Assembly: GCA_035967665.1 (NCBI GenBank)
Contig: JAYWLB010000101.1
Coordinates: 9,770-73,769 of the forward strand
DNA from: Arctic95D-9 sp035967665
GTDB lineage: Bacteria; Verrucomicrobiota; Verrucomicrobiia; Verrucomicrobiales; DEV007
Direction of reading: 5' to 3'
Length of the DNA: 64,000 nt
Part shown: piece after piece, positions 1 to 8,148 of the stretch
Layout of the letters: every line of letters begins with the position of its first letter
Numbering within the stretch: position 1 is the stretch's first letter
The notes under the pieces: generated by a model
Databases searched by the model: none
The model's input: only the letters and a program-made list of their open reading frames with translations
What the model was told of the DNA's origin: nothing
Made by a program: the position numbers and the translations under genes

Positions 1-249
1 ACTCTCCGAATAGAAAATTGATCCCGATCTTAGAAACGCATGGCATCCATTGCTGGATTGCTATTGTTCTACTAAAAACGGAAAATTGACATTGAGCAGA
101 TTTTACTCTGCTCGGCACGTTACTCTTTGTTAACGTGCAGCACACAATTTAGCCTTTTCCTTTTCACCGAAATATTACTTTGATTTAGCGAGGAAAACCT
201 CACTGAAATCCGAACTATAATATCCGGCCTGATTTTACTAAAAGATCCT
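1..249. other. intergenic, no gene seen
   Basis: AT-rich sequence with no supported open frame on either strand. It is probably the tail of an intergenic region that begins left of the window. Nothing beyond AT-rich promoter-like stretches was recognised. Confidence 0.5.
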
Positions 250-326
250 AATCACCAACTCCTTAGACAAGGAAATCCGCATGGTGCGGATCGTGGCGCC
301 TGCCCTCTTTCGGGCGGGAGGTGATT
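250..326 (+). ncRNA. possible structured RNA, four-way junction
   Basis: A perfect 7-bp closing helix (AATCACC at 250-256 with GGTGATT at 320-326) encloses three consecutive hairpins: TCCTT/AAGGA at 260-273, ATCCGCA/TGCGGAT at 275-291, and CCTGCCC/GGGCGGG at 299-318 with one G-U pair. Nested complementarity of this density is unlikely in plain spacer. I do not recognise a riboswitch class, and it is not a tRNA because it has no 7-base anticodon loop or T-arm. It lies about 475 bp upstream of the EboD-like gene, so a cis-regulatory role is only possible. Confidence 0.35.
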
Positions 327-541
327 ATAATCCCGTTTCTGAGAAGCGCAAGGGCTTTTGTGAATGTTTTTTCACTTCTTTCAAAAACACCCCAAAAACG
401 CTCTAACATTAGTTCAAACGCACAGGTATTTCGGCGATAATCGGGCTATCTGTGCCCCTGCGGAATGGGAAGGTCATCGAATCGTTGAGGATGGCGGTCA
501 GCGCCTCAGTGTATCACCTTAATAAAGCAACCCGGTAACCG

Positions 542-571
542 GGGGACGGTATGGTGCAGCCGGCCGTCCCC
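542..571 (+). promoter_or_regulatory. 8-bp hairpin upstream of EboD-like gene
   Basis: GGGGACGG at 542-549 pairs perfectly with CCGTCCCC at 564-571 around a 14-nt loop. It is directly preceded by the short palindrome CCCGGTAACCGGG, which shares bases with it and could form an alternative fold. No U-tract follows, so it is not a canonical intrinsic terminator. A role as attenuator or RNA stability element is inference. Confidence 0.3.
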
Positions 572-705
572 GCAGTGGCACTTTGGGCCTTTGATGTGCA
601 TGAGCAGTACCGTTCGGCCCCGCCTTCTCCCGCAATTGAATCATTCTTCTATTGAAAGGCCCGGGCCTCCCCGTCGTCTCAACCGGAGGAAAGAAGGAGT
701 CTCCC

Positions 706-804
706 ATGTCTCAAGGCCCTGGAAGATCACCCCCCCCGTTCCCCGTATTTACGTCACTTTGCCCTTTAAGGCAAATCGGCGTATGTTTGCTACCCCTCCT
801 ATGA
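706..804 (+). CDS. possible leader peptide, 32 codons
   Basis: ATG at 706 follows a strong Shine-Dalgarno (AAGGAG at 694-699, 6-nt spacing) and opens a 32-residue frame, proline-rich and then leucine-rich, ending with TGA at 802-804. That stop overlaps the ATG at 801 of the EboD-like gene in the sequence ATGA, the usual arrangement for translational coupling. The downstream gene has no good ribosome site of its own. Alternatively an indel in the C8 run at 730-737 would merge the two frames. No homologue is recognised. Confidence 0.35.
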   Translation: MSQGPGRSPPPFPVFTSLCPLRQIGVCLLPLL

Positions 805-1973
805 TTCAACGTCCTATCCCCATCACCTTTCAGCATCGCGTCGCATTCACGCACGGTGCATTCGACGTGAAAAACCACACCCTTCGCGATTTGGTCGCCG
901 ACGCCTGCGAGCTGGGCGGTGCCTCGAAGGTGCTCGTGTTGCTTGATGAAGGTGTCGCGGAATCAAACCCCGACCTCGAAGGCCAGATCTCAAACTATTT
1001 TGAGAAGCACGCTGATACTCTCACACTCGTGGGGCCACCACTGAAGCTTCCGGGAGGAGAGCCCTGCAAAAACAACTGGAGTCTCGTCGAGAGAATCTGG
1101 CAGGCGGTCGAATTTCACAAAGTCTGCCGCCACTCTTATATAGTGGCAATCGGCGGAGGGGCGTTCCTCGATCTCGCCGGTTTCGGAGCATCCACCGCAC
1201 ATCGTGGAATCCGCCTCATCAGAATGCCGACAACAACCCTGAGTCAGGGGGACGGAGGCGTCGGCGTGAAAAACGGCGTGAATTTCTTTAATAAGAAGAA
1301 CTGGGTCGGTAACTTCTCGGTTCCTTTCGCGATCGTGAATGATCTCGACTTCATTTCAAGCCTCCCCCCCCGCGCCTGCCGTGACGGTATTATAGAGGCA
1401 ATCAAGGTTTCCCTGATTCGTGACCGCAGTTTCTACGAGTTCATCCTCGAGCACGCCGCCTCCCTCGGTCGTCTTGAAAAGCACCCGCTCGAAATGACGA
1501 TCCGCCGGAGCGCTGAGAACCACGTCGATCATATCGCGACCAGCGGCGATCCTTTTGAATACGGATCGGCGAGACCACTCGATTTCGGCCACTGGGTCGC
1601 CCACAAACTCGAGCAGATTTCAAATTTTGAGGTGAGCCACGGTGAAGCCGTCGCCATTGGAATGGCTGTCGATATCCTTTACTCGGTTGAGACAGGGCTT
1701 CTCGACGAGAAGACAGCGGAGGAAATTTTAACACTGATTGAAACCGTGGGCTTCTCAATCTGGTCTTCTTTTCTCGAAGAAAAGGAACGCGGTCGCCCCG
1801 TCGTACTGGCCGGTCTGGAAGAGTTTCGGGAACATCTCGGTGGAAAACTCACGATCACACTCGTTCCCGCTATCGGGGAGAAGGTCGAAGTCAACGAGAT
1901 GGACGAAGCAGCCATCCTCCGGGCAATGAGAGCTCTTCAAAAGCGGGTCGGCATTCCTGTCAGCCAGGCCTGA
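801..1973 (+). CDS. 3-dehydroquinate synthase-like protein, EboD type
   Basis: A sugar-phosphate-cyclase/3-dehydroquinate synthase fold protein of about 390 residues. The NAD-binding GGG segment (AIGGGAFLDLAGFGAS), then PTTTLSQGDGGVGVKNG and a late SARPLDFGHWVAHKLE motif with the metal-binding histidine and a following SHGEAVAIGM are visible. These are features I associate with EboD-type homologues more than with AroB of the shikimate pathway. EboD proteins belong to a cluster linked to export of cyclised metabolites, but no other ebo gene lies here. The frame is open from 591, but the family N-terminus fits a start at 801 or 783; 801 is preferred because it overlaps the stop of a leader frame with a strong ribosome site. 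The substrate is uncertain. Confidence 0.85.
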   Translation: MIQRPIPITFQHRVAFTHGAFDVKNHTLRDLVADACELGGASKVLVLLDEGVAESNPDLEGQISNYFEKHADTLTLVGPPLKLPGGEPCKNNWSLVERIWQAVEFHKVCRHSYIVAIGGGAFLDLAGFGASTAHRGIRLIRMPTTTLSQGDGGVGVKNGVNFFNKKNWVGNFSVPFAIVNDLDFISSLPPRACRDGIIEAIKVSLIRDRSFYEFILEHAASLGRLEKHPLEMTIRRSAENHVDHIATSGDPFEYGSARPLDFGHWVAHKLEQISNFEVSHGEAVAIGMAVDILYSVETGLLDEKTAEEILTLIETVGFSIWSSFLEEKERGRPVVLAGLEEFREHLGGKLTITLVPAIGEKVEVNEMDEAAILRAMRALQKRVGIPVSQA

Positions 1974-2028
1974 TCACACCAAGGCCGCGCCTTCCCTTCC
2001 CCTCCGGCAAACAAACCGGCACAAAAAA

Positions 2029-2056
2029 AGCCCTCCGGCAGGACCGGAAGGCTTTT
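2029..2056. terminator. bidirectional intrinsic terminator
   Basis: A hairpin between convergent genes: AGCCCTCCGG at 2029-2038 pairs, with one mismatch, with CCGGAAGGCT at 2044-2053 around a 5-nt loop. An A-run precedes it and a T-run follows it, so it can terminate the EboD-like gene on the forward strand and the LysM gene on the reverse strand. Confidence 0.85.
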
Positions 2057-2080
2057 CAGGGAAGTGAATCTTTTTCCGTA

Positions 2081-2548
2081 TTACGGAATCCGGAGAGTCT
2101 GGCCCGGATGAATCGTGTCGCTGGTAAGCCCGTTGGCGCTCTTGATCGCAGCGACCGAGGTGTTGTGCTTCAAACTGATGCGATAGAGGTTCTCCCCCCC
2201 CGCAACAGTGTGCGAAGAACCTGAAGAACTCGCTGAACCGCTGCTGGTCGTATACGGATTGGGTGCCGCCGGACCGCTGTAGGCAGGAGCTGCCGGAACC
2301 GTTGGAAGACTCGGAGTCGTCACCGCAGGCGGCGTGTAGGTGCTCTCACTGTAGGTCGGATAAGCGGATGAAGATGCCGTGCTGGAATAATCAGAAGTGC
2401 TGCTTCCATAAGTGGAACCGCTTGGTCCGTAATATGGATTGCTCTGATAAGGATTGTTTTTAGCGACTGTATTCTTACCTGCGCCATTTGTTTTGCAGGA
2501 AGTGGTAAGAAGCGCCAGTCCGAGAGGCAAGAGTATAAAATATTTCAT
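2081..2548 (-). CDS. LysM-domain lipoprotein
   Basis: A 155-residue exported protein. The start at MKYFILLPLG gives a classic lipoprotein signal ending in LTTSC, with the acylated cysteine near residue 18; an upstream in-frame start would put nine extra residues before it and is less likely. A Ser/Tyr/Pro/Thr-rich low-complexity linker fills residues 20-110, and a single LysM peptidoglycan-binding motif forms the C-terminus (HTVAGGENLYRISLKHNTS to GQTLRIP). No catalytic domain is visible, so it probably anchors or spaces at the cell wall. Confidence 0.85.
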   Translation of the reverse strand: MKYFILLPLGLALLTTSCKTNGAGKNTVAKNNPYQSNPYYGPSGSTYGSSTSDYSSTASSSAYPTYSESTYTPPAVTTPSLPTVPAAPAYSGPAAPNPYTTSSGSASSSGSSHTVAGGENLYRISLKHNTSVAAIKSANGLTSDTIHPGQTLRIP

Positions 2549-2746
2549 AGTTCGAGAGTGAATAATCAGTAACAACTCCGGAATATAAGGAAAAGTTAAC
2601 TAAATAACAAGAACTTTTTTAAAAAGTTGCAGGTTTTTTTTAAATCCGGCCGGATTTCACATTCAAATGTTTCATTGAATTTCTCTTTCGTTGATTTCAC
2701 CTTGCGTCGGTTCCCGTAGGTGATAATGCTGCGAGAACGAATAATT

Positions 2747-4285
2747 ATGAGCATTTCCCGCGCACTCATCTCTGTCTCGGATAAGGCAGGACTCGAAGAC
2801 TTTGCAAAAGGTCTCAATAAGCACAATATCGAAATCCTTTCGACTGGTGGAACCGCCAGGTTCATCGCTGAACTTGGGATTCCTGTAACCGAAGTATCCG
2901 ATTTCACCGGCTTCCCCGAACTCTTCGACGGTCGGGTCAAGACGCTTCACCCCAAAATCCACGGAGGTCTCCTTCACCGCCGCGATATTGACGAGCACGT
3001 TGAGCAGGCCAAGAAGAACGGAATTCTCCCTATCGACCTCGTTGTCGTGAACCTCTACCCTTTCGAGGAAACGGTTGCCAAAGAAGGCGTGACCCGGTCC
3101 GAAGCGATCGAACAGATCGACATCGGCGGACCAAGCATGCTTCGCTCTGCCGCCAAGAATCACGATGCCGTGACTGTCGTGGTCGACCCCGAAGACTATC
3201 AGGTTGTCCTCAACGAACTCGATGAGCACGATGGAAAAACGACCCTGAAGAATCGCGAAAGGCTCGCTATCAAAGTTTTCCAGCGCACCGCTGCCTACGA
3301 CGCTGCGATTGCATCGCATTTGAACGATATCCAGGAAACGGAAAGTTCTTTCTCGATCAGCCTGCCACTCTCACAGGAGCTCCGCTACGGGGAAAACCCC
3401 CACCAGGAAGCGTCCCTGTTCGGAAACTTCGCTGATTACTTCAAACAGCTGCAGGGCAAAGGCCTCAGTTACACAAACGTGATCGACATTGGAGGCGCTG
3501 CGGAACTCATCCTCGAATTCCGCCGTCCCGCTGTTGCGATTCTCAAGCACACCAACCCGTGTGGCGTCGGTGCCGATGAAAATGATCTTCGGGCCGCCTG
3601 GGAGAAAGCTTTCGAAACCGACCGACAAGCGCCCTTCGGTGGAGTTATCGTCTGCAACCGTCCTCTTGGAATCGGACTCGCCCGCGTCATCTCAGAGATT
3701 TTCACGGATGTTATCATCGCTCCTGAATTCGAAACTGACGCACGCGCCCTTCTCCAGAAAAAGAAAAACCTTCGTCTCATCCAGATGAACGAAGCGTTCA
3801 AAGAAACGCTCGACGATCCCATCGTTAGATCGGCTCCCGGTGGCCTGCTCGTCATGGATCATGATAAAAAGGCGCTCGGACTCGATGATATCGAGCAAAA
3901 GGTCGTTACACAGCGTCCTCCCACGGCAGAGGAAATCGAGGCGATGCGCTTTGGCTGGAGAGTCGTGAAGCACGTCAAATCGAACGCCATCGTCTTCGCT
4001 TCCAGCGACCGGACCCTCGCAATCGGTGCCGGGCAGATGTCCCGCGTTGACTCCTGCCGTCTCGCGACCTGGAAAGCCGAGCAGGCCGGACTGAGCCTCA
4101 AAGGTTCTGTCGTCGCCAGTGACGCGATGTTCCCTTTCCCTGACGGTCTTGTGAATGCCCTCGAAGCAGGCGCAACCGCAGCGATCCAACCGGGCGGCTC
4201 GATCCGCGATGAGGAAGTCATCAAAGCGGCGAATGAGCACGACGCAGCGATGGTCTTCACCGGCCACCGTCACTTCCTCCATTGA
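2747..4285 (+). CDS. purH: bifunctional AICAR formyltransferase/IMP cyclohydrolase PurH
   Basis: This enzyme performs the last two steps of de novo IMP synthesis in the cytoplasm. The N-terminal MGS-like IMP cyclohydrolase domain opens with ALISVSDKAGLEDFA and STGGTA. The AICAR transformylase domain carries LRYGENPHQ, AILKHTNPCGVG, KSNAIVFA and the C-terminal MVFTGHRHFLH. About 512 residues from MSISRALISV at 2747 matches the usual family length; ATG codons a few residues upstream are in frame but add sequence absent from the family. It stands alone, with no other pur gene nearby. Confidence 0.97.
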   Translation: MSISRALISVSDKAGLEDFAKGLNKHNIEILSTGGTARFIAELGIPVTEVSDFTGFPELFDGRVKTLHPKIHGGLLHRRDIDEHVEQAKKNGILPIDLVVVNLYPFEETVAKEGVTRSEAIEQIDIGGPSMLRSAAKNHDAVTVVVDPEDYQVVLNELDEHDGKTTLKNRERLAIKVFQRTAAYDAAIASHLNDIQETESSFSISLPLSQELRYGENPHQEASLFGNFADYFKQLQGKGLSYTNVIDIGGAAELILEFRRPAVAILKHTNPCGVGADENDLRAAWEKAFETDRQAPFGGVIVCNRPLGIGLARVISEIFTDVIIAPEFETDARALLQKKKNLRLIQMNEAFKETLDDPIVRSAPGGLLVMDHDKKALGLDDIEQKVVTQRPPTAEEIEAMRFGWRVVKHVKSNAIVFASSDRTLAIGAGQMSRVDSCRLATWKAEQAGLSLKGSVVASDAMFPFPDGLVNALEAGATAAIQPGGSIRDEEVIKAANEHDAAMVFTGHRHFLH

Positions 4286-4298
4286 TCCCCTTCCGGCC

Positions 4299-4324
4299 GA
4301 GCTGCGCTTCCCAAAACGCAGCTC
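4299..4324 (+). terminator. hairpin after purH
   Basis: GAGCTGCG at 4299-4306 pairs perfectly with CGCAGCTC at 4317-4324 around a 10-nt loop, 13 bp after the purH stop. There is no U-tract, so this may be a transcript-end stability hairpin rather than an intrinsic terminator. A second perfect inverted repeat, GACCTC/GAGGTC, lies at 4441-4455. Confidence 0.45.
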
Positions 4325-4527
4325 GAAGCCGATCCACTCAGTGGCAAAGCCTTTATCATAGTCTTTTTCAGCCTTCTGAAAATCGACGACATTTTATCTC
4401 CGCCCCGGCTTTAGACCGGGCAGAGCAGGAACTTTGCACCGACCTCTCAGAGGTCACGGCAGCAACAATCCTGAAATAGTCGGGAACTCCAGGTGACGGA
4501 CGCTCCCGCCCTTGCTACCTTCTCCCC

Positions 4528-5538
4528 ATGTCGATCCACTGGGAGATTCTAGGAAAGCGGGGCGAGGACAACGCACTGCTCGTTACGGTTGATACCGGGC
4601 AGTCACAGGAGCGCCTCCTCTTCGATTGCGGAGAAGGCTGCCTTTCCGGGGTGCGGATCTCCACGATCCAATCGATCGAGCACCTCTTTTTTTCCCATTT
4701 CCACATGGATCACATCTCGGGGTTCGACACGTTCTTCCGACACAATTACAACCGCCCCAACGGCAGTGTAAACGTCTGGGGACCTCCCGGCACCATCGAC
4801 GTGATGAGCCATCGCTTTCGCGGCTTTTCCTGGAACCTTCATCACGAGCAGTCCGGTGAGTGGCTCGTGCACGAGATCTCAGAGAAAGACCTCGCGAAAA
4901 GCCGCTTTCTCACTCGCGAAGCCTTTGCCAACGGCGAAGAGCTCCCCACTCAACCAAGGGCTGAAGATAAGCCGGAACTCAACGCTGACGCCTACGTATT
5001 GAAAAGCATCCTGCTACCGCACGGAAGTATTCCCTCGGTTGGTTATCACCTGAAGGAAAAAGATAAACAGAACATCGACCCCGCAGCGCTACAGGAGATC
5101 AACCTCCGCCCCGGCGTGTGGCTCCAAGCCCTCACCGATGCCTCACAGAGTGACGACTCGCCCCTGACTATTGATGAGAGAGAATGCGTTCTCGGCGACC
5201 TGAGAGAAAAGCTACTCGAAACACGCCCCGGTGAATCGCTCGCCTACCTCACCGATTTTCGAGTCGAGCCGGAAACGCCGGAATGGAACGAGTTGGTCGA
5301 GTGGCTCCGGGGAACCGGAACACTGGTGTCTGAGTGCCAGTATCGAAATGCTGACCGGACTCTGGCCGCGCGCAACGGCCACATGACAACAGGACTGGTT
5401 GGCCGACTGGCAAGAGAATCCGGAGTCAAACGTCTCGTTCTCCAGCATCTATCCCGTCGCTACGAGGAAGCCGAGTGGGACGAAATGCTACTCGAAGTGC
5501 GCAAAGAATTCCCACGCACCACGCTCCCCTCGAATTGA
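4528..5538 (+). CDS. MBL-fold metallohydrolase, RNase Z-like
   Basis: A 336-residue metallo-beta-lactamase fold protein. The dinuclear zinc motif HxHxDH is present as SHFHMDHISG near residue 57-62, preceded by LLFDCGEGC, the glycine-rich turn typical of the RNase Z/ElaC branch. Near the C-terminus GHMTTGLVGRLARESG and LQHLSRRY resemble the late histidine motifs of the tRNase Z group. RNase Z trims tRNA 3' trailers, but many family members have other substrates, so the activity is not assigned. It converges with the NUDIX gene, leaving a 7-bp gap. Confidence 0.8.
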   Translation: MSIHWEILGKRGEDNALLVTVDTGQSQERLLFDCGEGCLSGVRISTIQSIEHLFFSHFHMDHISGFDTFFRHNYNRPNGSVNVWGPPGTIDVMSHRFRGFSWNLHHEQSGEWLVHEISEKDLAKSRFLTREAFANGEELPTQPRAEDKPELNADAYVLKSILLPHGSIPSVGYHLKEKDKQNIDPAALQEINLRPGVWLQALTDASQSDDSPLTIDERECVLGDLREKLLETRPGESLAYLTDFRVEPETPEWNELVEWLRGTGTLVSECQYRNADRTLAARNGHMTTGLVGRLARESGVKRLVLQHLSRRYEEAEWDEMLLEVRKEFPRTTLPSN

Positions 5539-5545
5539 TTCAGGC

Positions 5546-6103
5546 TCAATACCAGAGCCGTCCTTCAGTTGATTGCGATAAGGAACGAGCCAGCTGAATC
5601 GCGGCAAAAATCTTAAAATCAACGTCCTTCCCTTCAGCGATCCGGTCGCGACACCAATTGTTCACATCACCCTGGTGGACATAGTGAACCGTGATATTCT
5701 CGCCGGCAACGCCGCCGCCTTCGGTCATTTTGGTAAGACCTGTCGCGTAGAAAATCGTCGATTTTTCATCGGTCAAACCAGCCGAAGAAACCCCGGCCAT
5801 CAAGGAAGTCCAGTTTTTCGCCACGTAGCCGGTTTCCTCCTTCAGCTCACGCTTTGCGGCGACGACGAGCGGCTCCTCTTCCTGCAGCGGAATATCACCC
5901 GCCAATCCTGCCGGCAACTCGATTACATTTCGTCCCACCGGGGGACGAAACTGCTCCACCAGGATGAAACGCTTGTCATCAGTGAGCGCGAGAACCGCGA
6001 CACACGCCTTCGCATTGGAACGACTTACATACTCCCAACCACCTTCAGTGCGACGATAGCTGAGAAATTTCCCCTCATGAATTATCTCGTCGGAATCTGA
6101 CAT
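5546..6103 (-). CDS. NUDIX hydrolase, ADP-ribose pyrophosphatase-like
   Basis: A 185-residue NUDIX protein. The NUDIX box is seen as a glycine-containing segment (ELPAGLAGDI) followed by AAKRELKEETGY, which carries the catalytic Glu residues. The preceding VLALTDDKRFILVEQFRPP and the length match the ADP-ribose/GDP-mannose pyrophosphatase branch (NudF/NudK-like). It is the last gene of a reverse-strand group with the heptad-repeat membrane protein and FmdB protein, separated by about 20 bp each. Confidence 0.88.
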   Translation of the reverse strand: MSDSDEIIHEGKFLSYRRTEGGWEYVSRSNAKACVAVLALTDDKRFILVEQFRPPVGRNVIELPAGLAGDIPLQEEEPLVVAAKRELKEETGYVAKNWTSLMAGVSSAGLTDEKSTIFYATGLTKMTEGGGVAGENITVHYVHQGDVNNWCRDRIAEGKDVDFKIFAAIQLARSLSQSTEGRLWY

Positions 6104-6127
6104 AGAGCCTGGTTCGAAGTCGTGAAC

Positions 6128-7273
6128 CTACTGGCGGGACGCGGAAATCGTCACCTTATCCTCTTCAAAGCTGACATTGGCCATGGTCTGGAGAACCTGG
6201 TATTCATCGAGAAACGCCCCCCGCATCCGAATAAACATCTCGATGACAGGCTTCACGTTGCGCGAGCTGAGATCGATCTTCCCAAGGGTCCATCCATTTG
6301 GACGGAAACTGAGACTTCCACGGAAAGCCTCCGCCTTGATCTTGCTCGACATCGTAACGGGAAAACCGAAAATCTCCCGCTCGATCAGGAACTCAGCCTG
6401 CTCATTGGAAAAATCGGCGTAGATCCCTTTGAACTGCACGAGCGCTCCGAGCGGACCACCCTGCGAACCTTCAATCCGCTGATTCAAATACTGATTCACT
6501 TCAGCCTCCGTAAAGGTGACCTTTCCATCCATCCCCGTCATCAGTGCCTGAGCTTCCGAGAGAAGATTGCGCGGCTCCGCATTTTCCATCGGGGTGACGG
6601 GATAACCTTTAACCTGCCCCATTTCTTTAGGGAGAACGATCATTGCGACAACACCGAGCATTCCTAAAGCGACCAAGGTCATGAACACGGTCATCATCGA
6701 AATGCCGCCGCCACTTGGCTTGTAATTGGTAGGGCGTTTGTAAGCCGGACGCCCACGCCCACTCGCGGTAACAGGACGCCTGCCCTGAACTCGATGACCC
6801 ACTGCCGGCTTTCTCACAGGCGCAGCCGGTGTTCCCGGAACGGGAGCCGGTGCTGGCACCGGGCTTGAATCATAAACCCCGGCAGCCGGCGTGATCGCAG
6901 GCGGTGGCGGAACGGCTTCTTCCTGAGCCTGATTCGGATCGACGTAAGCCTGATTAGGGTCGACGTAAGCCTGGTTCGGATCGACGTAGGCCTGATTCGG
7001 ATCAACGTAAGCCTGGTTCGGATCGACGTAAGCCTGATTCGGATCGACGTAAGCTTGATTCGGATCGACGTAGGCCTGGTTCGGATCGACGTATGGCTGA
7101 TTCTCCTCAGCCAGCGCCTGACCCGGGTCATAAGGTACCTCAGGTGCTTCGTATGGAACCTCTTCGGCCGGTAGCTCGTCTGGAGCGGGAGCGGCCTCAT
7201 GGGTCGGCTCAGCCGGCGCGCCCCCTTCCTGATCCCTCCTCGGAGAGGTTTTTTTTCTGCGATGAGGTTTCAT
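6128..7273 (-). CDS. membrane protein with YVDPNQA heptad repeats
   Basis: An unrecognised 381-residue protein. It begins with a basic stretch (MKPHRRKKTSPRR), then an acidic and Pro-rich region containing eight tandem copies of a seven-residue unit close to YVDPNQA, about residues 60-116. A second Pro/Ala-rich linker follows and a single transmembrane helix (MMTVFMTLVALGMLGVVAMI) near residue 195-215. About 165 residues of soluble domain end the protein. With no signal peptide, the topology is probably a cytoplasmic repeat arm and an exported C-terminal domain. No enzymatic motif is visible. Confidence 0.75.
   Translation of the reverse strand: MKPHRRKKTSPRRDQEGGAPAEPTHEAAPAPDELPAEEVPYEAPEVPYDPGQALAEENQPYVDPNQAYVDPNQAYVDPNQAYVDPNQAYVDPNQAYVDPNQAYVDPNQAYVDPNQAQEEAVPPPPAITPAAGVYDSSPVPAPAPVPGTPAAPVRKPAVGHRVQGRRPVTASGRGRPAYKRPTNYKPSGGGISMMTVFMTLVALGMLGVVAMIVLPKEMGQVKGYPVTPMENAEPRNLLSEAQALMTGMDGKVTFTEAEVNQYLNQRIEGSQGGPLGALVQFKGIYADFSNEQAEFLIEREIFGFPVTMSSKIKAEAFRGSLSFRPNGWTLGKIDLSSRNVKPVIEMFIRMRGAFLDEYQVLQTMANVSFEEDKVTISASRQ
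6927..7094 (-). repeat. eight tandem 21-bp repeats inside CDS
   Basis: Eight contiguous 21-bp units, each encoding seven residues of the YVDPNQA type on the reverse strand. Units differ at a few, mostly synonymous positions. This shows protein-level selection together with recent repeat expansion. Copy number is probably variable between strains. Confidence 0.95.
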
Positions 7274-7291
7274 AAGCTAGTGTGTTCCGTA

Positions 7292-7585
7292 TTAGGAGGT
7301 CGACTTGTCGGCCTTTTTGGTCGATTCCGATTTACTCTTCTTCGGCTCAGAAGACTTCGATGCCGCAGTATCGGCCTTCTTTGCCTTGTTGTATGAGTCA
7401 CTTCGGTAATCGGTTTCGTAAAATCCAGAGCCCTTAAAAATGATACCGGCTCCCGTCCCCAACAGTCGCTTAACTTCCCCGTCACACTCATCAAGCGGAC
7501 AATCAGTGAGCCGTTCAGCCGTCATGCGCTGAAACACCTCAAATTCATGTCCACATTTTTTGCACTGGTAATCGTAGTTCGGCAT
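7292..7585 (-). CDS. FmdB-family zinc ribbon protein
   Basis: A 97-residue protein with the FmdB/regulatory zinc ribbon at its N-terminus: MPNYDYQCKKCGHEFEVFQ gives the first CxxC and TDCPLDEC the second, widened pair. GIIFKGSGFYETDYRS is the family's conserved tail, after which the protein becomes Lys/Ser-rich and low-complexity. FmdB-type proteins are putative regulators with no settled function. It is probably the first gene of the three-gene reverse-strand group. Confidence 0.9.
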   Translation of the reverse strand: MPNYDYQCKKCGHEFEVFQRMTAERLTDCPLDECDGEVKRLLGTGAGIIFKGSGFYETDYRSDSYNKAKKADTAASKSSEPKKSKSESTKKADKSTS

Positions 7586-7690
7586 AGATATCTAAAGCGG
7601 GTCTCGCTTGAAACAATATGAAGGAGGGAATCGATCCTTCAATTTGATTTTTCCGTATTTCGAGCCACCCAGGAAACCCCTGAACACGCC

Positions 7691-8044
7691 ATGTTCCCAA
7701 CTCCAGAAGAAACCGAAATCACTCCCGCTGAACTCCAATCGTTACTTTCCGATGATGAAAGCCCTCCTTTTCGCCTCATTGACTGCCGCGAAGAGGACGA
7801 ATACGCCTTCTGCCGGATAGAAAAAGGCGAACTGATTCCCCTCTCCCGCTTCGCAGAGGAAGCAGCGACCAGGCTGCTTGCAAACGACGATCCTGTTCCC
7901 GTCATCGTCTATTGTCATCACGGAATCCGCTCGATGAGCGCGACCATGTATCTGCGGGGACAGGGGCTCCCCAACACCTGGAGCCTCGCCGGGGGAATCG
8001 ATCTCTGGTCGGCTCAGATCGACCCCGAGGTCCCCCGCTACTAG
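7691..8044 (+). CDS. rhodanese-like domain protein
   Basis: A single-domain rhodanese of 117 residues. The active-site loop is YCHHGIRSMSA, with the persulfide-forming cysteine near residue 75, and the CH2A-type motif RLIDCREEDEYAFCRI lies upstream. Single-domain rhodaneses move sulfane sulfur, but no partner is adjacent. It diverges from the FmdB gene across about 105 bp, and 104 bp separate it from the sugar operon downstream. Confidence 0.88.
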   Translation: MFPTPEETEITPAELQSLLSDDESPPFRLIDCREEDEYAFCRIEKGELIPLSRFAEEAATRLLANDDPVPVIVYCHHGIRSMSATMYLRGQGLPNTWSLAGGIDLWSAQIDPEVPRY

Positions 8045-8148
8045 CGAGGCAAATCCAACAGGGTCAGGTCGGGGCGTCAACAGGGTTAAGTCAGCTCTGT
8101 TCTTCCTCGCGATCTCAGATAAAATTCTCTCATCTCGCGTAAAAACTG

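Noticed and set aside
525..585. Cobalamin-riboswitch-like segments (GGTGCAGCC, and GTGCCACTG on the reverse strand)
   Set aside because: The conserved B12 box and the order of core elements are missing on both strands; only short chance matches remain.
591..800. Longer N-terminus for the EboD-like protein from 591
   Set aside because: The extra residues are Arg/Pro-rich with no family similarity, begin at a TTG codon, and overlap hairpin and leader sequence.
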